From: CADCWK01 sp965218235
GTDB lineage: Bacteria; Chloroflexota; Chloroflexia; Thermomicrobiales; UBA6265
NCBI GenBank assembly: GCA_965218235.1
Contig: OZ244595.1
Coordinates: forward strand, 1,116,001 to 1,180,000
DNA length: 64,000 nt
Direction: 5' to 3'
How positions within the stretch are numbered: position 1 is the first letter of the stretch; each line of letters starts with the position of its first letter. A program made the translations under genes and the position numbers. The notes under the pieces were generated by a model. It was not told the DNA's origin, did no database searches, and worked only from the letters and a program-made list of their open reading frames with translations. Positions 25,977 through 34,758 of this stretch are shown here, piece after piece.

Positions 25977-26753
25977 CTACCTCCTATTCTCCGGCCGACG
26001 CCGGACGGTATCCATCAGGCGAGGACCTCCTTGGCGTCTCAGCACGGTGTTCAGGACAGGGTCCCGACAAACGACCCCGGCAACGGGACTAAGAGCAATC
26101 CCCTTTCCCAATCTCAGCGGCTCGTTCAACCTGGCAGCGAGCGGACAACGAAACGGGCCGCCGGCACGTTTGGTTGGCGTGCCGGCGGCCCATGGTGTCC
26201 ACCTCGTTGCTTGCGTTGGGTCTAGGCGAAGCGATCTGACATCCTCCGCCCCACAAAGGTAGAACATAAGTTCTAATTTCGTCAAGGGAAAATCGAGGGT
26301 GACCTTAAGGCACCTAAAGCACTTACGTCCTGTGGTCCTCTGTCCTCGGGGATCAGCCGGTGCCACGCCCATCGGCAACGCCCCAGGCCGGTGGGGCCAA
26401 GGGGAGTCGTGGATGAACCATTGGATTGACTGTCGGGCCGGTCGCTTCTTCTTGGCCGCTGGGCCGTCGCCGGAGACGACGTCGGCTTGAGCACCGTCTT
26501 CGTCCAGCTGGACCCGGCCGCCCTCGCGCAGCTCCCGGGTGCCGGACTGGGTGGCATCAACTTCCGGGTCGCCCTGGGACGGCGCGTCGTTGCCCTCGGA
26601 CTCGCTGAACTGCCACTTGTACAGGTCGTGCATCTGGGCTAGCCGGCCGGATTCCTCACTGATAAAGGCGCCTCCATGCTGGACCTCGAAGTCGCCGTCC
26701 TGGAAGACCGGGTTCTTGCGTTTGTCTAGCTCCTGCTGGGTGAGTCCATGCAT
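25977..26753 (-). CDS. Doubtful acidic protein frame
   Basis: An open frame of 258 residues. The first 115 residues look protein-like and acidic (FQDGDFEVQHGGAFISEESG, then DPEVDATQSG). The rest runs through the LexA-like promoter and the leader hairpin and looks like chance coding. No clear ribosome site precedes ATG 26753. The N-terminal part may be a real short or truncated gene; the whole frame probably is not. Confidence 0.3.
   Translation of the reverse strand: MHGLTQQELDKRKNPVFQDGDFEVQHGGAFISEESGRLAQMHDLYKWQFSESEGNDAPSQGDPEVDATQSGTRELREGGRVQLDEDGAQADVVSGDGPAAKKKRPARQSIQWFIHDSPWPHRPGALPMGVAPADPRGQRTTGRKCFRCLKVTLDFPLTKLELMFYLCGAEDVRSLRLDPTQATRWTPWAAGTPTKRAGGPFRCPLAARLNEPLRLGKGIALSPVAGVVCRDPVLNTVLRRQGGPRLMDTVRRRPENRR
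26155..26191 (-). terminator. Leader hairpin (possible attenuator) before lysis-type cassette
   Basis: Perfect 14-base-pair stem (26155-26168 with 26178-26191) and a nine-base loop, lying between the LexA-like promoter at 26261 and the first cassette gene at 25970. The arrangement is the same as at 21770-21866. Confidence 0.55.
26256..26285 (-). promoter_or_regulatory. Promoter with LexA-like (SOS) box before lysis-type cassette
   Basis: On the minus strand TTGACG is followed after about 18 bases by TACCTT. The spacer holds AGAACTTATGTTCT (26261-26274), a perfect GAAC-N4-GTTC inverted repeat of the same class as at 21848-21861. It would place the seven-gene cassette under damage control. Confidence 0.65.
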
Positions 26754-26805
26754 GTCTGGTTCGGAAATAAGCTCCGCTAAGACAATAGCGTGACCGATGG
26801 CGCTA

Positions 26806-26915
26806 GAGGGTGTTTACGAGGCGCTGCCCGAGGTCAAGGAGGCGTGAGTCCAGCTCGCCATGATCGGGGTCATGGTCCGCCGCCTGGCGCGGTCGTACGC
26901 CTCGTAAACAGCCTC
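26806..26915. repeat. MITE-like element with 18-base terminal inverted repeats
   Basis: GAGGGTGTTTACGAGGCG at 26806-26823 is matched by its reverse complement at 26898-26915 with one mismatch. About 110 bases long and without a gene. CTAG (the IS5 target in this genome) stands at its left edge, so it may be a non-autonomous IS relic. The following 26916-27251 hold nothing I can recognise. Confidence 0.6.
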
Positions 26916-27251
26916 CAAGACCACACGGTCGGGAATCCATTGCCGAGGACAGCCAAGGGGGTGGGTCGGGAGGCGGAGGGATGACCGGGGAGCAGGACGG
27001 AGAACGCTGACCAGATGGGGTCCAACAGGCATACTGGCATGGCAGGCACGGTCTCCTCCAGCGCTGAGAGACAGGTGAGATCGCTCTCCTCGCTGGTCCC
27101 GTGCCTGTGCCGCTGCTCTCCTATTGCCGGTCGCTCTGAGTGGTTGAGAAAGGCGGGTGGCGTCGCGTGAATGGTCTTCGTGATCGTTCACCCGATTGTC
27201 AGCATGGTGGAGAGGCGGATCCATCGACGGTTCGGGCCCGCATGTCACGTC

Positions 27252-28019
27252 CTACACCCCCCGTGCGGTGCGGAGCCGCCTCACCGCGGCGACCATTTCG
27301 AGGGTGACGCGGTCGAGGTCATGGGCTTGAAGGATCTCGTCGTCGGTCATGAGCTCCAGCAGGCCGTCTTCGCCGAGTTCGGCGAGCTTGGCGTCGATGG
27401 ACACCACCTGCTCGTCCGGAATGGCGTACGGGTAGCGAGCGAGGAGGAATGAGGTGTCGAAGACATCGCGGCCAAGGGTGCGGTCGAGGAAGGCATCGAT
27501 CTTCAGTGGCGCGAGCCGCTCGATCGTGTACATGCGGATGCCGTTGATGGCGGCCACTTCGTCCTCGCTGATGGCATCGGCGCGACGAAACGATGCCTCG
27601 ATCTTGAGGCGCTGTGGTGCGGTGGTGGAGGAACCGGTGTAGTGCAACAGGTAGCGCTTGGTGGTCGGTGTGTCTTTCCTGATGATCAATGCCTGCGGAG
27701 TGACAGCGGCCGCTTGGGCGCCGCTCTCGATACTGCGCGTCAGATCCGTCATGGTGCGTCGGCCGTCGAAGTCGAGATCGAACGAGAACCGGGGCAAACC
27801 GTAGCCAAGCAACAGCGCCGTGCCGCCCTTGAGGACGAAGTTGTCACCCGTGCTCGCGGTGATGGCCTGGGCGATCCGCCGCATCAATGCAACGTGTTGC
27901 TGGCGTTCCGGCGAGAGGCGGGGGCCGTCAAACATCATCGGCTCGGAGTCCTCCGGCGATGGCTGACCCGATGGTTCGTTGCGTTCCCGCACCCTATGCC
28001 CTTTGCCGCTCTTCTTCAA
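27252..28019 (-). CDS. AbiEii/AbiGii-type nucleotidyltransferase toxin
   Basis: A protein of up to 255 residues with the family core: NFVLKGGTALLLGYGLPRFS followed by FDLDFDG, which holds the nucleotidyltransferase metal-binding Asp pair, then KIEASFRR, RLAPLKIDAFLDRTLGRDV and a helical end. AbiEii toxins act as nucleotidyltransferases in abortive infection. The listed start TTG 28019 overlaps the upstream gene by 26 bases; ATG 27938 is an alternative that keeps the core. Together with the two upstream genes it forms a toxin-antitoxin-like operon. Confidence 0.85.
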   Translation of the reverse strand: MKKSGKGHRVRERNEPSGQPSPEDSEPMMFDGPRLSPERQQHVALMRRIAQAITASTGDNFVLKGGTALLLGYGLPRFSFDLDFDGRRTMTDLTRSIESGAQAAAVTPQALIIRKDTPTTKRYLLHYTGSSTTAPQRLKIEASFRRADAISEDEVAAINGIRMYTIERLAPLKIDAFLDRTLGRDVFDTSFLLARYPYAIPDEQVVSIDAKLAELGEDGLLELMTDDEILQAHDLDRVTLEMVAAVRRLRTARGV

Positions 28020-28533
28020 TCCAGGTAGCCAGTGCCCGCTGGGTGTCGGCGTCGAACTGGTCAGCCATCCGGGTCGCGTGCACCAGCACGAACGCTTGCT
28101 GCTCGGGAGTGTCGAGCCAATCGGTGGTGGCGCCGGTCAGGTTCAGCACGCGACCATGGCGGCTGAGAGACCGGTAGAGCAGGTCGAGCACCGCCCGGAA
28201 GTGGTTGGCAAGGTAGACCTGGGTCATGTTCGCCGGAATGTCGAGCCCCTTGTCAAGCAGGCGGTCGCGTCCTTCGTAGACCCCGAGATCGCCATAGATG
28301 GCATTGGTATCAGTGTCGCCGCTCCCACCAAGCGTCACCGTGCGCGGCCGCTCACTGATTGCCTGCCAATGGAAGACGTCGTGCCAGTCCCCGGTCGTGC
28401 CCTCAGGGGCGAAAACGTTCAACGCATAGACGCCCGTGATGTAGTGCTCCCGGTCGGTCGGAGGAATCGCCACCTGATACCCCTCAGCGGTACCGAACTC
28501 GAGCAGTTCAGGCTTGTTTGCAATCGTTGCCAT
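27994..28533 (-). CDS. Partner protein of the AbiEii toxin
   Basis: A 179-residue protein starting at ATG 28533 with AAAGGAG upstream. It opens MATIANKPELLEFGTAEGYQ and contains VYALNVFAPEGTTGDW. It is not the usual AbiEi antitoxin with a winged helix, and I do not recognise the family. The position between an XRE regulator and the toxin, with overlap into the toxin gene, makes antitoxin or co-toxin the natural guess. Confidence 0.65.
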   Translation of the reverse strand: MATIANKPELLEFGTAEGYQVAIPPTDREHYITGVYALNVFAPEGTTGDWHDVFHWQAISERPRTVTLGGSGDTDTNAIYGDLGVYEGRDRLLDKGLDIPANMTQVYLANHFRAVLDLLYRSLSRHGRVLNLTGATTDWLDTPEQQAFVLVHATRMADQFDADTQRALATWIEEERQRA

Positions 28534-28625
28534 GCGTCTCGACTCCTTTCTCGGCTTCGGCGTAGGTGCTACTTGATATCTGTCACTTATTCTATCACGG
28601 TGCCGATAGTATGCTACGAGATTAA

Positions 28626-28973
28626 TTATTCGTCCTCCGTTGAAGCGGAAACGGGCCTGCAACCGGGGTGGTGCCGATCGTCCGCGTCGCCATCTACCAT
28701 CAACTGCCGGACCGATTGCCACGTCTCGAGATCGGCGTCCAGGAGCAGATCGATGATGTCGTGCGGCACTGACCCGACTGCCTTGTACACCGCATCATGG
28801 TGAACGCTCAGAGCTTCCGCCCACGCCGCGATCGTTTCGCGTGCCGTCAGCTTGACGCGGCCCGCCTCTACGTTCCAGACATAAGTATGCGACCGGTCGA
28901 TCGCTGTCGCAAGCGCGTTCTGGGACAGTCCCGCTTGGGTGCGGAGCGCGCGAAGCGCTTCCATCGTTGCCAT
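28626..28973 (-). CDS. XRE-family HTH regulator
   Basis: A 115-residue protein. Residues 5-60 form a Cro/C1-type helix-turn-helix (LRTQAGLSQNALATAIDRSH, TYVWNVEAGRVKLTARETIA). The C-terminal part is short and acidic. It precedes the AbiEii partner pair by 92 bases on the same strand and probably controls the operon. Confidence 0.85.
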   Translation of the reverse strand: MATMEALRALRTQAGLSQNALATAIDRSHTYVWNVEAGRVKLTARETIAAWAEALSVHHDAVYKAVGSVPHDIIDLLLDADLETWQSVRQLMVDGDADDRHHPGCRPVSASTEDE

Positions 28974-29112
28974 TTGCTACCTCTGGCGTGATGATTGATC
29001 AGTTGGGCGTGGTGGCGATATCCAGGCAGTCTCATCAAATCACACTTGAAGGATATCCAGCTGAATCGAACGCAAGGAGAAGAACGGCAATGAATGGCAT
29101 TGGGTGCGAACG

Positions 29113-29703
29113 CTAGTTGTTTTCTGGATCGATCATATAGTCCAGCGACTCGATACCACGCTGGATCTCGCTCAACGTCTCCTCGAGTTGCTGTCCCAGG
29201 TTGGACGCCTCGGCAAGATTCTTGATGAGTGCGTTTCGCTCTAAGTTGATGTCCGCGCGGCGCGATGGGTCAAACAGCACGCCCATCAGCTCTGTTTCAT
29301 AGGTGTCGGCAATGGTCAGGGATGCTTGCTTGCCGAGGCCGAGGATGACGTCGTGCCAAGGGGTTCGCTCGATGTCGATCACCTGATTAGTTAGCTCGTG
29401 CTCCATGGCAAAGCTCGACAGGTCGTTCTCTTTCGCCAGATTGTCCAGATCGATCGCATGATCCTGCTCGGTTGGATCCGTTTCGATAACGTCCGGTCCC
29501 TGGAGGATCAATCGTCCGTAGGTACCGGTGTCCACGCGCTCGATCCAATCGGCGGTCTCCGTGAAGCTCCACTCTCTGGCTAGTTGGAGGACCACCGGGC
29601 GATCGAGCATATTCGTCGCACCAGAGCGCCTGATGAACTCTAGCCCGTCAAAGACGGCCTTGGTAATCTGCACTCGACTGTTGGTCTCTGGCCCGTATTC
29701 CAT
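29113..29703 (-). CDS. DUF5049-like domain protein, variant A
   Basis: A 196-residue protein. Residues 8-75 (VQITKAVFDGLEFIRRSGAT, NMLDRPVVLQLARE, DTGTYGRLILQGPDVI) resemble the DUF5049 module and are nearly the same as residues 8-75 of the protein at 51633-52253, while the remaining 120 residues are unrelated. The C-terminal half is helical and acidic (LAEASNLGQQLEETLSEIQR). Function unknown; the shared module suggests a common binding or regulatory part with exchangeable tails. Confidence 0.6.
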   Translation of the reverse strand: MEYGPETNSRVQITKAVFDGLEFIRRSGATNMLDRPVVLQLAREWSFTETADWIERVDTGTYGRLILQGPDVIETDPTEQDHAIDLDNLAKENDLSSFAMEHELTNQVIDIERTPWHDVILGLGKQASLTIADTYETELMGVLFDPSRRADINLERNALIKNLAEASNLGQQLEETLSEIQRGIESLDYMIDPENN

Positions 29704-30337
29704 TTAAGTCTTTTCACTCATAAATTATTTTTTTCTATTATAGTAATCATATCACACTGCAATGAAATGATAAGTTCTGCCAGACTCGAGTAATAGCCTA
29801 GGGAGATTTGACTATTCTCCCGACCTTCACGCACGGCCCTGATACCGCCAGCAGCTGCGTTTAAAGCCGAAGGAGAATTCTTCCGCAGACCGCAAGCGGA
29901 ATGTTGGCAACTCTGCTCTGAGTAAGGCCAGCCCTCACACATCGACACTCCAGAAGTTGGTGGCAGGCAGCGTACGGGCGTAAGCCTCGCTCTGCGAGCC
30001 ACCAACTTCTTGAGAGATCTGGCGTGTCGTCGAGGCACCTCTGACGCCAGTGACGGCCCTGCTCCGACAGCTAGCGTTGTCCGCCGCGCGCTGATCTTCT
30101 TCGGAGCGTAGGTGTTGTCGAGCTAGAGCTGGGCGAGCTCGACGAACCCTAGTGGGGTTTAGGGGAAACCCTCGACGATCGCCGCGTCGCAGGCCTCGAA
30201 GCGGACCTGGTCGCGCAGCCGGAAGCACTCGTCGGCGGTCAACACGCGCGGGTCCTTGAGCTCGGGGGCCGGTGGCTGCATCCGCAGCGGGGGGTGTCGG
30301 CAAGGTGGACGTGGGAGTGGAGGAAGGCGAGCGAGAG
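29704..30337. other. Gene-poor stretch with a 40-residue ORF
   Basis: AT-rich upstream region of the DUF5049-like gene, then sequence without strong coding signal. One complete minus-strand frame at 30159-30281 (MQPPAPELKDPRVLTADECF, then RLRDQVRFEACDAAIVEGFP) has natural composition and is followed by a GTCGAGCT/AGCTCGAC hairpin. It may be a small gene or the tail of one cut by the IS5 at 30342. No ribosome site is clear. Confidence 0.35.
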
Positions 30338-30341
30338 CTAG

Positions 30342-31203
30342 AGCCTGTTATGCACTCTAGAGCAGGCCAAGTACGGGTCGCGCGTTCGGCAGCATGAGCA
30401 TGATGAAGGCGATCAGATGAAAGCCCGTCAAGACCTCGGCCAGCCGCTCCTGGTCCCGGGCCAGCCGCCGGAACCGGCTCAGCCAGGCGACGTCCCGCTC
30501 CACCACCCACCGGCGCGGCAGCAGCACGAAGCCGCGCTTCACCCCCGGCAGTTTCACCACCTCGAGCGTGATGCCTTGCTCCGCAGCAGCCTCTGCCGCC
30601 TTGGCCGGCCCGTCGCCCGTGTACCCGCCGTCCACGTACGCCAGCGTTACTGTCTCCCCCGTCTCCGCCTGGACCGCCGCCGCCAACTCAGCGACCGATA
30701 CCCGGTCGTTGGTCTTGGCCGGCGTCACCAGCAGGGCCAGCAGGTTGCCGAGGGTGTCGACGGCCACATGGGTCTTGCTGCCCTTGCGCTTCTTGTGCCC
30801 GTCCCAGCCGGCCCAGTGCCCGCTTTCCGGCGTTCTCTGCAGCGTGCGGCTGTCGAGGATCGTCGCGGTGGGCTGGGGGGCGCGGGCGAGGCGGATCAAC
30901 GCGCGCAGATCCGTGATGATGAGCGCGAACACGTCGGCCGCGAGCCAGCGGCGGGTCTGCTGGTAGACCGCCTGCCAGGGCGGGAACTCGTGGGGCATGT
31001 ACCGGCCACTGCAGACCCGTGCGGGCGATGAAGCGCAGGCCGTTGTACAGCTCGCGCAGGGGATGCTGGCGTTGCGGGGCGTCTTCCCGCATCAGCGTCA
31101 GGTAGGGAGCGAGGAAGGCCCAGTCCTCGTCGGAGACGTCACTCGGGTAGGGCCTGCGGGTGGGAGTGTCCATCCCGCAAGCCTACCAAGTGCATAACAG
31201 CGT
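30342..31203 (-). mobile_element. IS5-family insertion sequence, distinct type, broken
   Basis: An 862-base element flanked by CTAG on both sides (30338-30341 and 31204-31207), a four-base target duplication. Ends AGCCTGTTATGCACT and AGTGCATAACAGCGT are inverted repeats. The transposase is frameshifted. Confidence 0.92.
30357..31173 (-). pseudogene. IS5-family transposase with one frameshift
   Basis: Starts MDTPTRRPYPSDVSDEDWAF in one frame and continues from near 31000 in another (HEFPPWQAVYQQTRRWLAAD). All catalytic blocks are visible: DSRTLQRT, DGGYTGD and RRWVVERDVAWLSRF. It is about 60 percent alike to the intact transposase at 50094. Confidence 0.9.
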
Positions 31204-31342
31204 CTAGAGCGCGTAGACGTACTTGCATTGGGTCAAACAGGCGAAGCTCTGCACGTCAGGGGTTGCGTTGCGCCACTCGGCTCCGGTGCTCGCTGCCGCA
31301 GGCACTGCCGTATCAGCACGCTCAGCTTTAGTTCGGTCCCGT

Positions 31343-31500
31343 TCAGCTAGCTGACCTGTTCAGCGTGTAGTCCCACTCCAGCCGCTCCGTCAGCCTCCGC
31401 GCTTCATGAGGTGGGAAGGCGGCGTCCAGCGATGCTGACGAGAGGGTATTGAGCTGGTAGCAGACTAGCACGACCCACTCGGCGTTAGAGTAACCGGTGG
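31343..31500 (-). pseudogene. IS630-type transposase fragment
   Basis: The minus-strand piece EWVVLVCYQLNTLSSASLDA followed by AFPPHEARRLTERLEWDYTL matches the DDE region of another IS630 branch, where D-N-L-N-T-H and H-Y-T-P-K are usual; several of those residues are mutated. The rest of 31208-31870 holds only a short coiled-coil-like string on the plus strand (VQELATLEARVAELKR, 31724-31771), similar to one at 44505-44550. Confidence 0.6.
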
Positions 31501-31870
31501 TCGGCCAGCTCCTTAACGCAACGTGCAACGTCGAACCGTGTGCGCTCCTGGCCGACCGTGACATGACGCCAGTCCTGCCATGGCTCGGCAGCGAGGAACA
31601 AGGTTGACCACGCCATCGGACGTATTCCACATCTGAGCGGGCGATCCGGCCCGGCGCAACCCGTCGTTTGTCTGGAGGAGACGGAAGACTTCGTAACCGC
31701 CGCTCGGTCGGCGACGGTTGCAGGTGCAGGAGTTGGCGACGCTGGAAGCGCGGGTGGCCGAGCTGAAACGGCCGGCCGGAATCGCCGAGGGCGGTGAGCA
31801 AAGCGGGCGTAGTCAAGGTATTGACTACACACCGCTCAGTTTGACATGCAAGGCCGCCGACCGAGGTCCA

Positions 31871-32395
31871 TTACAGTATCTTCGATTGACGGAGAATCAA
31901 GAGCCCTGCGTCAACGTCTGTCATTCGGCCTGACAGAACATGACGTCGAAAATCTCCAAGTGACAGAGTAACGGTCTCAACCAATCTTGCCTCTTCCGGA
32001 TGCGGATCCTGTACACGACGACAATCCCTCACCAAGAAGACGGTTTTGGTCATGGTTGAGTATGCCGATTGCAAGACGGTTCCCACGGTTTCGATTGTGC
32101 CCCGATACCCTGTCTCTTCCAGCAGTTCGCGTTCAATGGCTTGCCGCGCGGTTTCGCCGTCGTCGATGAAGCCGCCTGGAAGCTCAATCAGAACCTCCTC
32201 TGGACCGGGGCGATACTCGCGCGTGAGGATGGCAGATTGCTCCGGAGTTACTGCCAGCGCGCAAACGGTATGCCCATCGTCCATAATGTCATAGTCCCTC
32301 AGCTCACCGGTTGGAAGCAGAAATCGGCGTTTGAGCATTCGTCTAAAGCCGGACTGATATGAATACTCGCGCACCTTTTCCCAATCGTCGATCAT
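31871..32395 (-). CDS. NUDIX hydrolase, ADP-ribose pyrophosphatase-like
   Basis: A 174-residue protein with a complete Nudix box: G-x5-E-x7-REL-x-EE-x-GY within GGFIDDGETARQAIERELLE and ETGY. The preceding YRPGPEEVLIELPGG is typical of the ADP-ribose/ADP-sugar branch. It hydrolyses nucleoside diphosphate compounds; the exact substrate cannot be told. Stand-alone gene on the minus strand. Confidence 0.88.
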   Translation of the reverse strand: MIDDWEKVREYSYQSGFRRMLKRRFLLPTGELRDYDIMDDGHTVCALAVTPEQSAILTREYRPGPEEVLIELPGGFIDDGETARQAIERELLEETGYRGTIETVGTVLQSAYSTMTKTVFLVRDCRRVQDPHPEEARLVETVTLSLGDFRRHVLSGRMTDVDAGLLILRQSKIL

Positions 32396-32553
32396 TCGTT
32401 AATTTTAACAAATTCGACGAATTACGCCAAATTTTGTGCAACGGTTCTGCCTCCTGAGCGCTGCCGGTATAACTGCTATCGATCTGCAGGATCTCGGTCT
32501 TGGCATCAGCCGCAATCCAAGTACGATGGCTCAACTGAGCAAGTGTCGGTTGC

Positions 32554-33624
32554 TTAGAGCGCAGACAAAAGGACCTTCGCAACCGCTTCCACGTCCACGT
32601 GCGACATGCCAGCCCACGTCGGCAGCCAGAAGGCACTGCGCGAGACCCACGTTGCGACCGGGTACTCACCCCTACGACTCGGCGCGTACAGCGGCAGGTC
32701 CGATAGGGCTGGCCCGATAGGCCGCGCGTCGATCGCCGCCTTATTCAGAGCCGTCACTAACGACTCCCGGTCAACAGACGTAGACGTAAGGGTATAGAGC
32801 CAACACGCTTCGGTAGCCCAAGGCGCCACCGGACGCTTCTGCAGTGGGGAGGTCTCCAACAACGCGTCGTACACGCGGGCCACTTCGTTGCGTGCAGCTA
32901 CTAATCCATCCCAACGCTCCACTTGACCGCACCCGACTGCCGCAGTCAGGTTAGTCATCCGAAAGTTTCGGCCCACAATCGCGTGCCAATACGGCCGATC
33001 CTTTGTCATACCATGGTTGGCGATCAGGCGCATTTTCGTGGCTAATTGGTCATCATCCGTTGCCACGCAGCCGCCCTCCCCAGTGGTGATGGTTTTGTTC
33101 GCGTGGAAGCTGAAGGTGGAAGCGATGCCGAACCGTCCAACGGCTTCCCCACGGAAGAGGGCCCCATGGGCCTGGGCAGCGTCCTCGATTACTGGGACGC
33201 CGATGTCCCGCAACGAAGAGAACTCGCTCGGATGCCCCAGAAGGTCGACCGCGATGATGGCTCGTGTCCTGGGCGTCACCAGGCGGCGGACATCCTCCGG
33301 ATCGATTGTCCAGGATTCCGGAGTAACGTCGGCGAAGACGGGAAGTGCACCTACCGCGCGCACCGAGGCGGCCGGAGCGACGAAGGTAAGGGCAGGCACG
33401 ATGACCTCATCTCCTGGACCGATGTCGAGACCAAGCAGAACCAGTTCAAGCGCCACGGTGCCGTTGGTGACGGCGATGACGTGTCGTCGTCCCAGCTTCT
33501 CGGCGAGCGCTTGCTCGAACCGGCCAACAAACTCACCTGTGCTCGAGATCCATCCCGACGCCAACGCCCGCGTCACGTACGACGCTTCGATGTCGGTTAG
33601 GTTAGTGGAAGCAAGCGGCATCAT
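32554..33624 (-). CDS. DegT/DnrJ/EryC1/StrS aminotransferase
   Basis: A 356-residue PLP-dependent sugar aminotransferase. Seen: VTNGTVALELVLLGLDIGPG (cofactor phosphate region), VIEDAAQAHGA, and FSFHANKTITTGEGG with the Schiff-base Lys. The family makes amino-deoxysugars such as perosamine on nucleotide carriers. ATG 33624 overlaps the stop of the epimerase gene, so the two enzymes probably act in one nucleotide-sugar pathway. No glycosyltransferase is beside them. Confidence 0.92.
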   Translation of the reverse strand: MMPLASTNLTDIEASYVTRALASGWISSTGEFVGRFEQALAEKLGRRHVIAVTNGTVALELVLLGLDIGPGDEVIVPALTFVAPAASVRAVGALPVFADVTPESWTIDPEDVRRLVTPRTRAIIAVDLLGHPSEFSSLRDIGVPVIEDAAQAHGALFRGEAVGRFGIASTFSFHANKTITTGEGGCVATDDDQLATKMRLIANHGMTKDRPYWHAIVGRNFRMTNLTAAVGCGQVERWDGLVAARNEVARVYDALLETSPLQKRPVAPWATEACWLYTLTSTSVDRESLVTALNKAAIDARPIGPALSDLPLYAPSRRGEYPVATWVSRSAFWLPTWAGMSHVDVEAVAKVLLSAL

Positions 33625-34562
33625 CAGGAGGCCTCCGCATTACTGAATGGATTGGGAAGTCGAAGAAATCGAAATGCGCGAACCATCTCGCCAATCCCTT
33701 CGTCGAGACTCACCGTCGCTTCGAAACCAGTCGCTCCAACTTTGTCGTAAGACATCTCGTAGTTCCGTGCATCCGAATCCTTGCCGGTCTCGGCCAGGTG
33801 CAAGTAATACGGATGTTGGGTCATTATCAATTGCGCCACCTCTAGTTTCGAAGCATTCAGCCTCGGGTCCCCGCAGTTGAATACCTGGTCTCTCATCGCA
33901 TCGAAGTTGTCGAGGGCGTGGACGAAAGCGCGGGCGATGTCGTGGACGTGGATAAACGTACGTTGAAAGTGTGGCTCGTACATGATGATGCTGCCATGCC
34001 GTACGGCCTGAAAGCACAGGTCATTGACTAGGAGGTCCAGCCGGAGACGAGGCGACAGGCCGAATGCCGTAGCGAAGCGATAGCAGATCGTCTGACCCCC
34101 GTCGAGGAGGATCTGCTCAGTGTCCGCTTTGGTTCGGGCATAGACGCTGAGCGGATTGATCGGAGTCTCCTCGGTGCACCTTTCGCTCTCTACAGCACCG
34201 TAGACGCTCCCCGTACTTGCGGCTAGGACGGGCTGATGGGGAGAGCGCGCGCGATTGAGAGATTGAGTTCCTACGGTATTGACATCGCGAGCGACCTCCG
34301 GGACAGCGGCGCACGCGGGATAGCCAACGATCGCAGCGAGATGGATGATCGCGTCCACGCCACGCATGTTCCTCCTAAGTTCTGCTTCGTCGCGAATGTC
34401 CCCCTGTACGAGTTCGTAGGAACGGCTCCGAAAGAAGGGCAAGACTGGCTGGACGCCGAACGTCAGGGCATCGAAGCAGCGCACCGTGTCGCCACGGTCA
34501 AGCAGCATTGCGGTCAACACGGTACCGATGTATCCGGCGCCGCCTGTCATCAGGATCTTCAT
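33624..34562 (-). CDS. NAD-dependent nucleotide-sugar epimerase/dehydratase
   Basis: A 312-residue extended SDR enzyme. The NAD-binding TGGAGYIG is at residues 6-13, the catalytic Tyr-x3-Lys is in VYARTKADTE, and ASTGSVYGA precedes it. C-terminal sugar-binding parts are RTFIHVHDIARAFVHAL and VFNCGD. ATG 34562 with GGAG upstream is chosen because it puts the Rossmann motif at the usual place; an upstream in-frame extension lacks support. Coupled to the aminotransferase. Confidence 0.92.
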   Translation of the reverse strand: MKILMTGGAGYIGTVLTAMLLDRGDTVRCFDALTFGVQPVLPFFRSRSYELVQGDIRDEAELRRNMRGVDAIIHLAAIVGYPACAAVPEVARDVNTVGTQSLNRARSPHQPVLAASTGSVYGAVESERCTEETPINPLSVYARTKADTEQILLDGGQTICYRFATAFGLSPRLRLDLLVNDLCFQAVRHGSIIMYEPHFQRTFIHVHDIARAFVHALDNFDAMRDQVFNCGDPRLNASKLEVAQLIMTQHPYYLHLAETGKDSDARNYEMSYDKVGATGFEATVSLDEGIGEMVRAFRFLRLPNPFSNAEAS

Positions 34563-34758
34563 GGGGGTCTCCGGAATCGATTCGGCGCCGCGCGGCCCGT
34601 GCCGGGAGGGGCCGTCTCTCAATTACGCCTACACTACTCCCTGAAGTCGGCAGGGCAATCGATTATCTTGCCAGCTGGCAAGCTCAGCGTGATGCCGACC
34701 CCGTGGGATCGTTCCAAGCCCGCATCAGCCACGCTTGAACTGCGGGGAGAAGCACATC

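Noticed and set aside
26814..27248. Minus-strand frame of 144 codons
   Set aside because: His/Pro/Arg-rich, no start signal, and it overlaps the MITE-like inverted repeats; it looks like chance coding.
31343..31816. 157-codon minus frame as a gene
   Set aside because: Only the C-terminal 50 codons resemble an IS630 transposase and they are mutated; the rest is low-complexity, so only a fragment is listed.
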